64,000 bases of DNA from VRUE01 sp036266075 (GTDB taxonomy: Bacteria > Actinomycetota > Thermoleophilia > Solirubrobacterales > 70-9): assembly GCA_036266075.1 (NCBI GenBank), contig DATANV010000001.1, positions 1-64,000 on the forward strand. The letters run 5' to 3'. The stretch's first letter is position 1, and each line of letters begins with the position of its first letter. Both the position numbers and the translations under genes were made by a program. This document shows positions 25,114 through 35,757 of this stretch, one piece after another. A model generated the notes under the pieces. The model worked only from the letters and a program-made list of their open reading frames with translations. It did no database searches and was not told where the DNA came from.

Positions 25114-25734
25114 GTGGTGAGAAGCACGTTCTCCAAGAGCCTTGCCGTCGCGATCGCCTTCGGCCTGTTGACCGCCGCTCCGGCGGCTGCCGCGCTGGGC
25201 CTGCACGAGCACCAAGTCGCCGGCGGTGGCCCCGCCGCGGTGCCGCCCGCGCCACCCGGCAGCGCCCTGGTCGCACCGCAGGCCGCCTGCCCGGACCAGG
25301 AAAGGCTCGACGCCCCGGCCGCCGCCCAGGAGGCGACGATGGAATGCATGGTCGACTTCGCTCGCGCGCAGGCCGGTCTCGGTGCGTTAACCCGGACCGA
25401 GGTCCTGCACCAGTCGGCGCTCGAGAAGTCGGCGGACATCCTGCGCTGCGACAGCTTCAGCCACTTCGCCTGCGGGCGCGAGTTCAGCTACTGGATCAAG
25501 GCCGCCGGCTACACCTCGACGCCCTGCTGGCGAATCGGCGAGAACCTCGCCTGGGGCGACGGCGAGTACGGCAGCGTGCGCTCTACCTTCCTCGCCTGGA
25601 TGCGCTCCCCCACGCACCGCGAGAACATCCTCGGCGACTACGAGGAAAGCGGCGTCGGCCTGCGGGTCGGCACCCTCGGCGGCGAAGCCGGCACGCGGGT
25701 CTGGGCGCAGCACTTCGGATCGCACTGCGGTTAG
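25114..25734 (+). CDS. Secreted CAP/SCP-domain protein (YkwD-like)
   Basis: A 206-residue protein with a signal peptide (SLAVAIAFGLLTAAPAAAA), a Pro-rich spacer and a CAP domain from about residue 75. Conserved features are HQSALEKSADIL, SFSHFACGREF (the first conserved His), RIGENLAWGDGEYGS (the Glu), and SPTHRENILGDYEESGVG (the second His). VWAQHFGSHCG closes the domain. Extra cysteines suggest disulfides. Bacterial CAP proteins are secreted and of mostly unknown activity, and some affect the wall. Start is at tandem GTG codons. The 204-base gap to the divergent dehydrogenase gene holds both promoters; nothing else is seen in it. Confidence 0.85.
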   Translation: MVRSTFSKSLAVAIAFGLLTAAPAAAALGLHEHQVAGGGPAAVPPAPPGSALVAPQAACPDQERLDAPAAAQEATMECMVDFARAQAGLGALTRTEVLHQSALEKSADILRCDSFSHFACGREFSYWIKAAGYTSTPCWRIGENLAWGDGEYGSVRSTFLAWMRSPTHRENILGDYEESGVGLRVGTLGGEAGTRVWAQHFGSHCG

Positions 25735-25738
25735 AGGA

Positions 25739-26131
25739 CTACCTGGCGACCGAGGCGCCGCCGGCCAGCGGGAGCCGCTGCAGACGCTGCAGGCGCTCGG
25801 CGATGCGGTCGGCGCGGGCGCTGAAGTCGCCCAGCTCGTCCTCGCCCGGCCCGTCGCCCGCGCTCGTGGGCGTTGCCTCGTGTACGGCCGGAGCGGCCCC
25901 GGCCGCGACCATGGCGCTGGCCCGCTCGGCCAGCTCGGCGGCGCGCCGCGCCTGCTCGGCGGCGTCGAGCGCCGCCGAGCCGACGGTCATCACCGCGGCC
26001 TCGGAGGCATGTGCGATCGCTAACGCCTCGTCGATGCGCTCGACCAGCTCGCCCAGCAGCGGCGGGCGAGCGCGCTCGGGCAGGCGCCAGCTCTCGGCGT
26101 CGTTGGCTTGCCACTCGGCCATCGCCCACAT
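25739..26131 (-). CDS. Small hypothetical protein, Ala-rich helical
   Basis: I do not recognise a family. The 130 residues are Ala/Glu-rich and likely helical or coiled-coil (LDAAEQARRAAELAERASAM). They begin MWAMAEWQANDAESWRLPE and have no signal peptide. A second ATG at 26122 may be the true start. It ends four bases from the convergent CAP gene and is divergent from the malyl-CoA lyase gene. Codon use resembles real genes here, but the reading rests on that alone. Confidence 0.5.
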   Translation of the reverse strand: MWAMAEWQANDAESWRLPERARPPLLGELVERIDEALAIAHASEAAVMTVGSAALDAAEQARRAAELAERASAMVAAGAAPAVHEATPTSAGDGPGEDELGDFSARADRIAERLQRLQRLPLAGGASVAR

Positions 26132-26222
26132 TTACGGCGGCGAGCGGCCAATCCCTGCGGCGCCCGGACAGCGGGTTGACTAGATTTCCGCCGGCGAACG
26201 AGCGAACGAGACGAGGAGCAGC

Positions 26223-27275
26223 TTGAGAAACCCCAGAGACTTCTTCCAGCCCCAGGCGATCGGCGCGCCCGAGCCGCTGCGCGAGATCCCGGTCAAGCCA
26301 TCGCGGATGATCCACTTCCTCGACTTCTCGAACGAGAAGATGGTCGCCAAGGCGGCGGATATCGCCAAGAAGACCGACATCCTGCTCGGCAACCTCGAGG
26401 ACGCGATCCCGGTCGACCGCAAGGAGGCCGCCCGCAAGGGACTGATCCAGGCGGCGAAGGAGTCGGACTTCGGCCAGACGGCCCTCTGGACGCGGGTCAA
26501 CTCGCTGGAGAGCCCCTGGGTCCTCGACGACCTGACCGAGGTGGTCACTGAGATCGGCGAGAAGCTCGAGGTCGTGATGGTGCCCAAGGTCGAGGGCGCC
26601 TGGGACATCCACTACGTCGACCGCCTGCTCGCCCAGCTCGAGGCGCGCGCCGGGCTCGAGCGGCCGATCCTGATCCACGCGATCCTCGAGACGGCGCAGG
26701 GCGTCGTCAACCTCGAGGAGATCGCCGCCGCCAGCCCGCGCATGCAGGGCATGAGCTTCGGCCCGGCCGACCTCGCGGCCTCGCGGCGGATGAAGACGAC
26801 GCGGGTCGGCGGCGGCCACCCCGGTTACCGGGTGATGGAGGATCCGGCGGATCCGGAGAACCCCGAGGCCGACCGGGTCAGCGCCCAGCAGGACCTCTGG
26901 CACTACTCGATCGCCCGCATGGTCGACGCCTGCGCCTCCACCGGGATCCTGCCTTTCTACGGCCCCTTCGGCGACATCAAGGACACGGCCGGCTGCGAGA
27001 CCCAGTTCCGCGCCGCCTTCCTGATGGGCTGCGTCGGCGCCTGGTCGCTGCACCCGGTGCAGATCGACATCGCCAGGAAGGTCTTCAGCCCTCCCCCCGA
27101 AGAGGTCAAGTTCGCGAAGAAGGTCCTCGAGGCGATCCCAGACGGCCGCGGCGTCCACATGATCGACGGCAAGATGCAGGACGACGCCACCTGGAAGCAG
27201 TGCAAGGTGATGGTCGAGCTGGCCGAGATGCTCGCCGCGAAGGACCCGGAGCTGGCTGAGGCCTACGGGCTGTAG
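26223..27275 (+). CDS. CitE/HpcH-family CoA-ester lyase (malyl-CoA / beta-methylmalyl-CoA lyase type)
   Basis: A 350-residue TIM-barrel lyase. RMIHFLDFSNEKMVAKAADI and LLGNLEDAIPVDRKEAARKG carry the acidic metal-binding site. IHAILETAQGVVNLEEIA has the metal-ligand Glu. GMSFGPADLAASRRMKTT is the substrate loop. Length and motifs match the malyl-CoA lyases of the ethylmalonyl-CoA and 3-hydroxypropionate pathways better than citrate lyase beta subunits. It would cleave malyl-CoA or beta-methylmalyl-CoA to glyoxylate plus acetyl- or propionyl-CoA. The start is TTG at 26223, with a strong GAGGAG site five bases ahead deciding it. It is convergent with PEP carboxykinase, three bases away. Confidence 0.85.
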   Translation: MRNPRDFFQPQAIGAPEPLREIPVKPSRMIHFLDFSNEKMVAKAADIAKKTDILLGNLEDAIPVDRKEAARKGLIQAAKESDFGQTALWTRVNSLESPWVLDDLTEVVTEIGEKLEVVMVPKVEGAWDIHYVDRLLAQLEARAGLERPILIHAILETAQGVVNLEEIAAASPRMQGMSFGPADLAASRRMKTTRVGGGHPGYRVMEDPADPENPEADRVSAQQDLWHYSIARMVDACASTGILPFYGPFGDIKDTAGCETQFRAAFLMGCVGAWSLHPVQIDIARKVFSPPPEEVKFAKKVLEAIPDGRGVHMIDGKMQDDATWKQCKVMVELAEMLAAKDPELAEAYGL

Positions 27276-27278
27276 GCG

Positions 27279-29087
<1,809 letters not shown>

Positions 29088-29094
29088 CCGCGGC

Positions 29095-29100
29095 ACTCTA
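29095..29100 (-). promoter_or_regulatory. -10-like hexamer TAGAGT of pckG
   Basis: TAGAGT overlaps the stop codon of the upstream DUF4333 gene and ends seven bases before the ATG at 29087. It would give pckG its own leaderless promoter apart from any readthrough. Confidence 0.4.
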
Positions 29101-29403
29101 CTTATTGGCCTGGAGGTCGGTTACTTCGACGTCGGCGTCCGAGTTGAGGATCTTGAGCGTCGCCGTTTGCTGCTTCCCCCCGGCCAGCTCGATGGTGCAC
29201 TCGAAGGTCGCCCCCGCCTTCACCTCGACACCCGAGGGGCAGTCGACCGAGGAAACCTTGGCGCCGGTGGCGCGCTTCAGGTTCTGTTCGATCGCCGCCT
29301 CGGTCTTGGCGTCGTCGATCACGGTTTCGCCGCAGCCGGTAGTGAAGAGCGCGGCGGCGGCCAGCGGCACGATCAGAGCGCCGAGCCGGGCGGGCAAAGT
29401 CAT
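29098..29403 (-). CDS. DUF4333 putative lipoprotein
   Basis: A 101-residue protein. The N-terminal hydrophobic stretch ends in FTTGCGE, a somewhat weak lipobox. The mature part has the DUF4333 pattern: VSSVDCPSGVEVKAGATFEC with two cysteines spaced for a disulfide, then TIELAGGKQQTATLKI. It is probably exported and attached to the outer face of the membrane. The function is unknown. A GGGAG site lies six bases before the ATG, and a GATACT hexamer lies further upstream. Confidence 0.82.
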   Translation of the reverse strand: MTLPARLGALIVPLAAAALFTTGCGETVIDDAKTEAAIEQNLKRATGAKVSSVDCPSGVEVKAGATFECTIELAGGKQQTATLKILNSDADVEVTDLQANK

Positions 29404-29448
29404 CTTTCTCCCTTCGGGTGGATCTGCAGAAGTATCCCAGGCGCGGGT

Positions 29449-31401
29449 TCAGCCTTCGAACAGCTGCGAGCGGGGGTTGAGCGACCGGGCCCGGCGGTAA
29501 GCAGCCACCGCCGCGGCCGCGTGACCACGCTCGGCTTCGAGGCGCGAGAGGACGAGCCAGGGGCGCCAGTTGGTCGACTCGCGCTCGGTCGCGGCGCGCG
29601 CCGCTGCGGCGGCGGCGGCGAGCTCGCCGCCCGCCTCGAGCACGAGGGCCTGCTGGAGGTGCGGCGTGGCGGCACCGGGCTCGGCGTTCGCGGCGCTCCG
29701 CGCCGCCGTCAGCGCCGCGGCGAGGTCGCCGGCGCGGGCATCGGCTTCGCTTTGGCGGATCAGGGTCGTCGCCGCGAGCGGGATCGCGATCGCGACGATC
29801 GCCGCCAGCGCCAGCGCCGCGAAGACGGCCCGGGCCGGGATATTGAGGGCACCGTGCGGCCGTCCCGGGTCGCGGGCGCCGGTCACCAGCGCGCCGCCGA
29901 GCAGCAGCAGGCTGACCGCCAGCGCCGGGATCTGCCACATCCAGTCGAAGGTCGCGGTGACGCAAAACGCAACGCAGCCGGCCAGCGCCGCGGCGAGCGC
30001 CGGCCGACCTCGCGCCCCCGCCAGCAGCGCCTCGCGGGCGCCGCCGATCAAGACGACCGCCAGGAAGGCGGCCAGCAGAGCCAATCCGACGATTCCCAGC
30101 TCCCCCAGCGTCTGCATATAGAAGGAGTGGGTGTCGCGCACCGTTTCGTCGGTGTCGCCGTTGCGCGCCCACCAGTACTCGAAGGTGCCGGAGCCAGTGC
30201 CGGTCAGCGGCTCGCTCGCGTTCTCCTTCGCCGCCGCGCTCCAGAACTGGTAGCGGCTCTGGCCGGCGACGCTGCCCAGCCGCCCGGTTCCCTCTCCAGG
30301 GCCGCCGCCCTCCTTGAATTCGCTCCAACCATCGGAGACCCGGCCGGCGGCGCCCGCCGCGAGAGCCGCGACGAGGATGACGGTCAGCGCTACGACGGCG
30401 ATCGCCGTCGCCTGACGAGGCGTGGCCAGCGTCCAGCGGGGGCGCTCGAAGCGCCGCAGCAAGAGGCTGCCGGCCGCCTGCAGGGCACCGACCGCCAGGC
30501 AGACCGCCAGCGTGAGCGCCAGCAGCGTGTCGCCCTGGTGATGCGCCGCGGCGTTCGTCAAGCCGTGCTGGAGGCTGTCGCGCTGGTTGGCGGCGACTAT
30601 CAACACCGCGCCGCCCGCGGCGGCGGCGCTCAGCGTCAGCAGCTTCGGCAGGCGATCCGCGGTGAAGGCCAGGAAGACCGCCACGGCGATCGCGGCGGCG
30701 GCGATTCCACCGCGAGAGAGAGTCAGGTAAAGAGCCAGCATGAGGGCCGGCAGGGCCGCGGCGGCGGCGGCGCGGTAGAGCACGTTGCGAGCGCAGGCGG
30801 CAGCCTGAAGCAGCAGCGGCAGGCCGATCGCGATCAGGCCCGCGAGCCCGTTCCAGTAGTTGAGCGGATAGGAGAGCCGTTCCGGGTCTTCGAGCAAGCG
30901 GCCGGTTTCGCCAGCTTCCGGGAACCAGGCCGGATGCAGGCGAGAGAGCAGGGCGACGGCACCGACCACGGCGATTGCGGCTGCCACGGCGCCGACCAGC
31001 CGCTGCGCCGAGCGCTCGCCGCTGCGCGTCGCGAGGGCGAGCGCGAAGACCCCGAGGTAGGCCGTCACCCGCGCCAGGTCGGCGGCGGTCCGCTCGACGC
31101 TCTCGGTCCAGCTCAGGCTGAGCGCCGTCCAGACCACGAAGGCGGCGAGCAGCCCGAGGGCCGCCCAGGCGAGCGGTGGCAGCCGGCGCCGCGGCAGGGC
31201 GCCGACGAGCACGCCGACGAGCAACAGCCACCAGACGGCAACGCCGACCTGGTCGTGCACGAGCGGGTCGTAGCCGCCGCCCTTCAGCCCGAGGTAGGCG
31301 ACCAGCCCAAAACTGAGCAGCCAAGTCGCCACGGCTGCCCAATCCACGCTCTCCGCCCGGTGGTAGAAAGCGGCCCGGGGCCGCATCGGAGCCGCGTTCA
31401 T
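29449..31401 (-). CDS. O-antigen ligase-like membrane protein with C-terminal TPR-like repeats
   Basis: A 650-residue protein. The first 540 residues hold about twelve membrane segments and the Wzy_C-type loop (SRYQFWSAAAKENASEPLTG, then GTGSGTFEYWWARNGD). The last 100 residues are soluble helical repeats (AGDLAAALTAARSAANAEPG, then AVAAYRRARSLNPRSQ) of TPR type. This architecture is common for glycan ligases or polymerases in actinobacteria and other Gram-positives. It would join or extend glycan on the outer face. A TAGCAT hexamer eight bases before the ATG suggests a leaderless transcript. It is the second such protein in the window, so the two may handle different polymers. Confidence 0.85.
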   Translation of the reverse strand: MNAAPMRPRAAFYHRAESVDWAAVATWLLSFGLVAYLGLKGGGYDPLVHDQVGVAVWWLLLVGVLVGALPRRRLPPLAWAALGLLAAFVVWTALSLSWTESVERTAADLARVTAYLGVFALALATRSGERSAQRLVGAVAAAIAVVGAVALLSRLHPAWFPEAGETGRLLEDPERLSYPLNYWNGLAGLIAIGLPLLLQAAACARNVLYRAAAAAALPALMLALYLTLSRGGIAAAAIAVAVFLAFTADRLPKLLTLSAAAAGGAVLIVAANQRDSLQHGLTNAAAHHQGDTLLALTLAVCLAVGALQAAGSLLLRRFERPRWTLATPRQATAIAVVALTVILVAALAAGAAGRVSDGWSEFKEGGGPGEGTGRLGSVAGQSRYQFWSAAAKENASEPLTGTGSGTFEYWWARNGDTDETVRDTHSFYMQTLGELGIVGLALLAAFLAVVLIGGAREALLAGARGRPALAAALAGCVAFCVTATFDWMWQIPALAVSLLLLGGALVTGARDPGRPHGALNIPARAVFAALALAAIVAIAIPLAATTLIRQSEADARAGDLAAALTAARSAANAEPGAATPHLQQALVLEAGGELAAAAAAARAATERESTNWRPWLVLSRLEAERGHAAAAVAAYRRARSLNPRSQLFEG

Positions 31402-31409
31402 CGGGTTCT

Positions 31410-31415
31410 ATGCTA
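31410..31415 (-). promoter_or_regulatory. -10-like hexamer TAGCAT of the ligase-TPR gene
   Basis: TAGCAT on the minus strand lies eight bases before the ATG at 31401. Confidence 0.5.
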
Positions 31416-31469
31416 CGAACGTAAGTCGGACGGCTTGCGCGGCGCCGTTCCCCAGCAGCCGCCATCCAG

Positions 31470-32054
31470 ATGAAGACGACCGCACTCGGCATCGGATCCC
31501 TCGCGGCGATCATCGCCGCCTTGGCCCTGCCCGCAGCGGCAACGGCCGAATACCTCGTGCCGCCAAGCAACTCGGCGGTCAACCAGTACACCGAGACCTA
31601 CCCAACCGCCGGCGGCCAGAAGCAGACCGGCAAGGGCCAGCGGGCGGAAAAGCATCCCGCCAAGGTGCTGGGCTCGCGCAACGCCCAGCAGCTCGACGAA
31701 CAGGGTGCGGACGGCCGGGCCGCGGCGAAGCTGGCCGCGCAGACGGCGCCGCAGCAGGCAAGCAGCACCGGGGCATCCGGCAACGGGACCGGGGGCGGCC
31801 AGACGACGGGCGGCGGCAACAGCGCGACCGGTGGTGGCGCCTCTGCGGGCAACGGCAAGGGTGGCGAAGCCGGCGCTCAGACGCCCAAGACCGACGCGAG
31901 CGAGGGCTCCTCCGGCCTGCGCTCGGTCCTCTCGCAAGCCACCGGCTCCTCCTCCAGCGGCGCCCTCGGCCTGCTGCTGCCGTTGGCGATCCTCGGGGCG
32001 ATCGCCTGGTCGGTCCTCTACCTGCTGCGTCAGCGCAAGAGGCCGACCGCATAA
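31470..32054 (+). CDS. Secreted low-complexity protein with C-terminal membrane anchor
   Basis: A 194-residue protein of no recognised family. It has a signal peptide (LGIGSLAAIIAALALPAAAT), a conserved-looking segment after the cleavage site (YLVPPSNSAVNQYTETYPTA), a Gly/Ser/Thr/Asn-rich middle and a C-terminal hydrophobic helix ending in RQRKRPTA. The order resembles a sortase substrate, but no LPXTG-like motif precedes the helix, so it is more likely a membrane-tethered surface protein. The next gene, a secreted hydrolase, starts 11 bases later on the same strand. Confidence 0.72.
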   Translation: MKTTALGIGSLAAIIAALALPAAATAEYLVPPSNSAVNQYTETYPTAGGQKQTGKGQRAEKHPAKVLGSRNAQQLDEQGADGRAAAKLAAQTAPQQASSTGASGNGTGGGQTTGGGNSATGGGASAGNGKGGEAGAQTPKTDASEGSSGLRSVLSQATGSSSSGALGLLLPLAILGAIAWSVLYLLRQRKRPTA

Positions 32055-32065
32055 GCCCCCAGCCC

Positions 32066-33580
32066 GTGTCAGCGGCAGGGAACAGAGCGCTCTGCGGCGG
32101 CGTCGCCCGCCTCTGTGTCGCGCTGCTGCTTGCGGGCGCCCTGCTGGCGACGATCGGCCACCCGGACCGCGTCCAGGCCCGGCCCTTCTTCACCGGCCTC
32201 ACGAACATCGGCAGCAACGAACAGCTCGCCTTCGAGAGGACGCGGAACGCCGGGGCGAAATTCGTCCGCATCCCGCTCAACTGGGCCGACGTCGCGCCGG
32301 CGAAGCCGGACGGCAGCCCAGCCGATCCTCCCCGACCGGAATACCTGTGGCAACCGGACAACCCGCTCGACCCCGCCTATCGCTGGCACGACGTCGACGT
32401 GGCGGTCATCCGCGCGGCTCAGGCGGGTCTCGTTCCCGTGCTGCAGGTCGACAGCGCCCCCAGGTGGGCGCAGCGATGCGTCACCCCGCCGGTCATTCCG
32501 GACGCGATCTGCGACCCGGACCCGGCCGCCCTCGCAGCCTTTGCGACGGCGGCGGCCCGCCGCTACAGCGGCGCGATCGCCGGCCTGCCCCGCGTCCAGT
32601 ACTGGCAGGCGCTGAACGAGCCCAATCTGAGCCTCTTCTTCTTTCCCCAGTTCAACACCGGCAGCCAGGCGCTTTCCCCAGGCCTTTACCGCACCCTGCT
32701 CAACTCCTTTTACGCCGCGGTCAAGGCCGTCGACCCGTCGAACCTCGTCCTGACGGCGGGCCTGGGGCCGGTCGAGGTGCCGAAATGGACGATCGGGCCG
32801 ATGCGCTTCGCCCGCGATCTGCTCTGCATGAAAGGCCGCGATCGCCCGCGCCCGGCCAAGGGCAACTGCGGCGGCGGCGTCTACTTCGACATCTTCGCGA
32901 TCCAGCCGTACACGACCGGCGGGCCGACCCACCAGGGGCACGCCAACGACGTCCCGGTCGGCGATCTGGCCAAGCTGCAGGCCCTCATCGCCGCCGCCGA
33001 CCGCGCCGGCCGGATCAAGGGCCGCTACCGCCACACGCCGCTCTGGGTAACCGAGTTCTCCTGGGACTCGCAGCCTCCCGATCCCGGCGGCCTGCCGATG
33101 CCGATCCTGACGGAGTGGACCTCCGAAGCGCTGTACGAGGCCTGGTCGGCCGGCGTCAGCAATTTCTTCTGGTACAGCCTGCGCGACGGCAAGCACGAAC
33201 CAGGGCAGACCTATGGCCAGACGCTGGAGTCTGGTCTCTACTTCCGCGGCGGCCCCGACGTCGCCCAGGACCAACCCAAGGACGTGCTCTACGCCTTCCG
33301 CTTCCCCTTCGTCGCCTTCGCCCGCAGGGACGGCCTCTTCATCTGGGGGCGCACGCCCAACAGCGCGCCGGGCAAGGTCAAGATCCAGGTGATGAAAGAG
33401 GACGGCTGGCGCACGGCGACGACGGTCGGCGCCTCCAAGTCGGGCGTCTTCCTGAAGGCGACCAAGAGTCGCTACGGCGGCGATAGGCGGGGCTTCGCCC
33501 GCGCTGTGTACGGCGGCGAGACGTCACTGCCCTTCCCGATGAAGCGGGTCGGCAGCTTCCGCCACTCGCCGTTCGGCTGA
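32066..33580 (+). CDS. Secreted glycoside hydrolase, clan GH-A-like
   Basis: A 504-residue protein starting at GTG with a signal peptide (ALLLAGALLATIGHPDRVQA). The TIM-barrel domain has GAKFVRIPLNWADVAP on the second strand, QYWQALNEPNLSLFF with the acid/base Glu after the fourth, and TPLWVTEFSWDSQP with the nucleophile Glu after the seventh. This is the GH5/GH39/GH42-like pattern. FFWYSLRDGK follows, and the C-terminal 100 residues form a small beta domain. It probably cleaves a glycan made by this organism or its surroundings. It is the third clan-A hydrolase in the window, but only distantly like the pair at 2-2242. Confidence 0.82.
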   Translation: MSAAGNRALCGGVARLCVALLLAGALLATIGHPDRVQARPFFTGLTNIGSNEQLAFERTRNAGAKFVRIPLNWADVAPAKPDGSPADPPRPEYLWQPDNPLDPAYRWHDVDVAVIRAAQAGLVPVLQVDSAPRWAQRCVTPPVIPDAICDPDPAALAAFATAAARRYSGAIAGLPRVQYWQALNEPNLSLFFFPQFNTGSQALSPGLYRTLLNSFYAAVKAVDPSNLVLTAGLGPVEVPKWTIGPMRFARDLLCMKGRDRPRPAKGNCGGGVYFDIFAIQPYTTGGPTHQGHANDVPVGDLAKLQALIAAADRAGRIKGRYRHTPLWVTEFSWDSQPPDPGGLPMPILTEWTSEALYEAWSAGVSNFFWYSLRDGKHEPGQTYGQTLESGLYFRGGPDVAQDQPKDVLYAFRFPFVAFARRDGLFIWGRTPNSAPGKVKIQVMKEDGWRTATTVGASKSGVFLKATKSRYGGDRRGFARAVYGGETSLPFPMKRVGSFRHSPFG

Positions 33581-33607
33581 GCGACCGCCCCGGGTCGGCG
33601 GGTCGGG

Positions 33608-33613
33608 TAGGGT
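33608..33613 (+). promoter_or_regulatory. -10-like hexamer TAGGGT of the sucCD operon
   Basis: TAGGGT ends 12 bases before the ATG at 33626, giving a very short leader. No -35 is clear. Confidence 0.35.
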
Positions 33614-33625
33614 TCCGCGCCGCGC

Positions 33626-34843
33626 ATGCGCTTCTTCGAGTACGAGGCACGCAAGATCGTCGAGCTGGCGGGGATACCCGTCACCAAGTACGGCTACTGC
33701 AAGACGGCCGAGGAGGCCCGCAACGCGGCCGCGGAGATCGGCGGCCCGGTGGTGGTCAAGTCGCAGGTGCTGAGCGGCGGCCGGATGAAGGCCGGCGGCG
33801 TCAAGTTCGCCGACACGCCCGATGAGGCGGCCGAGCACGCCGAGGCGATCCTGCAGCTGGAGATCAACGGCCACATGCCGCGCGGCGTCCTCGTCGACCC
33901 CAAAGCCGAGGTCAAGCAGGAGTACTACGCGGGGGTCGTCTGGGACGGCACCGCGAAGCGCCCGCTGATGCTGTTCAGCGACATGGGCGGCATCGACATC
34001 GAGGAGGTCGCCGAGCAGCACCCCGACCACGTCGGCCGCGGCCACCTCTCCAACCTGCTGCCGATCGCCGACTTCGAGGCCAAGCAGGCGGTCGCCGGCA
34101 GCAGCGTCAGCGGCCGCGCGCTAACCCGGGCGACGCCGATCCTCGCCCGCCTCGCCCGCCTCTTCCGCGATTACGACATGACCCTGGCCGAGATCAACCC
34201 GCTGGCCGAGCTGGCCGACGGCAGCTTCGTCGCCCTCGATGCCCACATGGAGATGGAGAACGAGGCGGTCGGCCGCCAGAAGGCGCTGCTGCGCAAGGAG
34301 CTGGAGATCGCCGAGGAGGACACGCGCGAGACGTATGAGCCATCCGATTTCGAGCGCAACGTCGCCGCGATCGACGCCGCCGACCACCGCGGCGTGATCC
34401 AGGGCAAGGACCACGGCTTCGAGGGCAACCTCGGCCTCGTGATCGGCGCCGGCGGCGGCTCGCTGACGCTGACCGACGCGGTCCGCAGCCAGGGCGGCAA
34501 GCCGGCCAACTACTCGGAGATCGGCGGCAACCCCTCGGTCGCCAAGGCCTGCGGCCTGGCCAAGCAGGTGCTCGAAAAGGACGGCGTCGAGAAGATCGCG
34601 GTGATGATGTCGATCGTCTCCAACACCCGCGTCGACATCGTCGCCCGCGGCGTGATCAAGGCCTGCCTCGAGCTGGGCAAGGACCCGGCCGAGACGATCG
34701 CGATCTTCCGCATCCCCGGCGCCTGGGAGGAGGAGGGCTTCAAGATCCTCGACAGCTACGGCGTCGAGTACTGCGACCGCTCGGTCTCGATGTGGGAGGC
34801 CGCCGGCCGCGCCGTCGCCAAGATCCAGGGGGCGCCGGCATGA
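33626..34843 (+). CDS. sucC: Succinyl-CoA synthetase (or malate-CoA ligase) beta subunit
   Basis: A 405-residue ATP-grasp subunit. MRFFEYEARKIVELAGIPVT begins the ATP-grasp domain. VVVKSQVLSGGRMKAGGVKF holds nucleotide-binding lysines. DMTLAEINPLAELADGSFVA has the Mg-binding acidic residues. GNLGLVIGAGGGSLTLTDAV and NYSEIGGNPS form the CoA-ligase domain. With the alpha subunit it would interconvert succinate, CoA and NTP with succinyl-CoA. The malate-CoA ligase MtkA is closely related, and a malyl-CoA lyase gene lies 6 kb away, so that alternative cannot be dismissed. The stop overlaps the next ATG by four bases. Confidence 0.88.
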   Translation: MRFFEYEARKIVELAGIPVTKYGYCKTAEEARNAAAEIGGPVVVKSQVLSGGRMKAGGVKFADTPDEAAEHAEAILQLEINGHMPRGVLVDPKAEVKQEYYAGVVWDGTAKRPLMLFSDMGGIDIEEVAEQHPDHVGRGHLSNLLPIADFEAKQAVAGSSVSGRALTRATPILARLARLFRDYDMTLAEINPLAELADGSFVALDAHMEMENEAVGRQKALLRKELEIAEEDTRETYEPSDFERNVAAIDAADHRGVIQGKDHGFEGNLGLVIGAGGGSLTLTDAVRSQGGKPANYSEIGGNPSVAKACGLAKQVLEKDGVEKIAVMMSIVSNTRVDIVARGVIKACLELGKDPAETIAIFRIPGAWEEEGFKILDSYGVEYCDRSVSMWEAAGRAVAKIQGAPA

Positions 34844-35757
34844 GCATCCTGCTGAGCAAGGAGACGACCTTCATCGTCCAGGGGATCACCGGGCGCGAGG
34901 CGGTCAACCTGACCCGCGAGTGCCTCGACTACGGCTCCAAGGTGGTCGGCGGCGTCACTCCCGGCCGCAAGGGCCGCGAGGTGCACGGGGTGCCGGTCTT
35001 CGACACGGTCGCCCAGGCGGTCGAGAACCACGGCGGGCCGATCGACGGCTCGGTCGTCACCGTCCCCCCCGCCTTCACCAAGGACGCCGTGCTGGAGGCG
35101 ATCGAGAACGGGATCAAGCTGATCGTGATCGTCACCGAGCGGATCCCGCGCCGCGACGTCGCCCAGATGGTCGAGCTGGCGGACATGCGCGGAGCGCGGA
35201 TCATCGGCCCAAACTGCCTCGGCCTGATCGTCCCCGAGGTCTGCAAGATGGGCGGCATCGGCGGCCCGGCGAAAGACGCGGCCAAGGCATACGCGCCCGG
35301 CCCGGTCGGCGTGATGAGCCGATCCGGCGGGATGACCACCGAGATCTCCTCCTCGCTGACCCAGGCCGGCCTCGGCGTCTCGACCGCCGTCTCGATCGGC
35401 GGCGACGCGATTATCGGCTCCGCCTACGCCGAGCTGATGCCCTACTTCGAGGCCGACGAGCAGACCCAGGCGATCGTCATCTACACCGAGCCAGGCGGCC
35501 GCATGGAGGCCCAGCTCGCCGCCTGGGTCAAGGAGAACGACTCGCGCCTGCCGATCGTCGCCTTCATGGCCGGCAAGTTCATGGACGACGAGGAGATGAA
35601 GGGGATGAGCTTCGGCCACGCGGGGACGATCGTCGAGGGCAAGGAGGACACCGCGACCGAGAAGATCGCCCGCCTCGAAGCGGCCGGTATCCGCGTCGTC
35701 GAGCGGATCGACGAGATCCCCGACGCGGTCAAGCAGAAGCTGGGGGTCGCCGCCTGA
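34840..35757 (+). CDS. sucD: Succinyl-CoA synthetase (or malate-CoA ligase) alpha subunit
   Basis: A 305-residue subunit. FIVQGITGREAVNLTRECLD binds CoA. RIIGPNCLGLIVPE is the CoA-binding signature. GPVGVMSRSGGMTTEIS is the second-domain motif. The phosphorylated His lies in MSFGHAGTIVEGKED at residue 260. The start overlaps the beta-subunit stop (ATGA), and its own stop overlaps the next ATG (TGATG), so all three genes should be translated together. It is slightly longer than the usual subunit of about 290 residues. Confidence 0.9.
   Translation: MSILLSKETTFIVQGITGREAVNLTRECLDYGSKVVGGVTPGRKGREVHGVPVFDTVAQAVENHGGPIDGSVVTVPPAFTKDAVLEAIENGIKLIVIVTERIPRRDVAQMVELADMRGARIIGPNCLGLIVPEVCKMGGIGGPAKDAAKAYAPGPVGVMSRSGGMTTEISSSLTQAGLGVSTAVSIGGDAIIGSAYAELMPYFEADEQTQAIVIYTEPGGRMEAQLAAWVKENDSRLPIVAFMAGKFMDDEEMKGMSFGHAGTIVEGKEDTATEKIARLEAAGIRVVERIDEIPDAVKQKLGVAA

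Noticed and set aside
29102..31591. Very long open frames opposite and in line with the ligase-TPR gene (over 800 codons)
   Set aside because: They are frame shadows produced by high GC; the ligase reading has clear membrane helices and family motifs, and the shadows are Arg/Gly/Pro-rich without motifs.
33626..35757. A confident call of malate-CoA ligase (mtkAB)
   Set aside because: The malyl-CoA lyase is nearby but not adjacent, and motifs do not separate it from succinyl-CoA synthetase by eye; kept only as an alternative.
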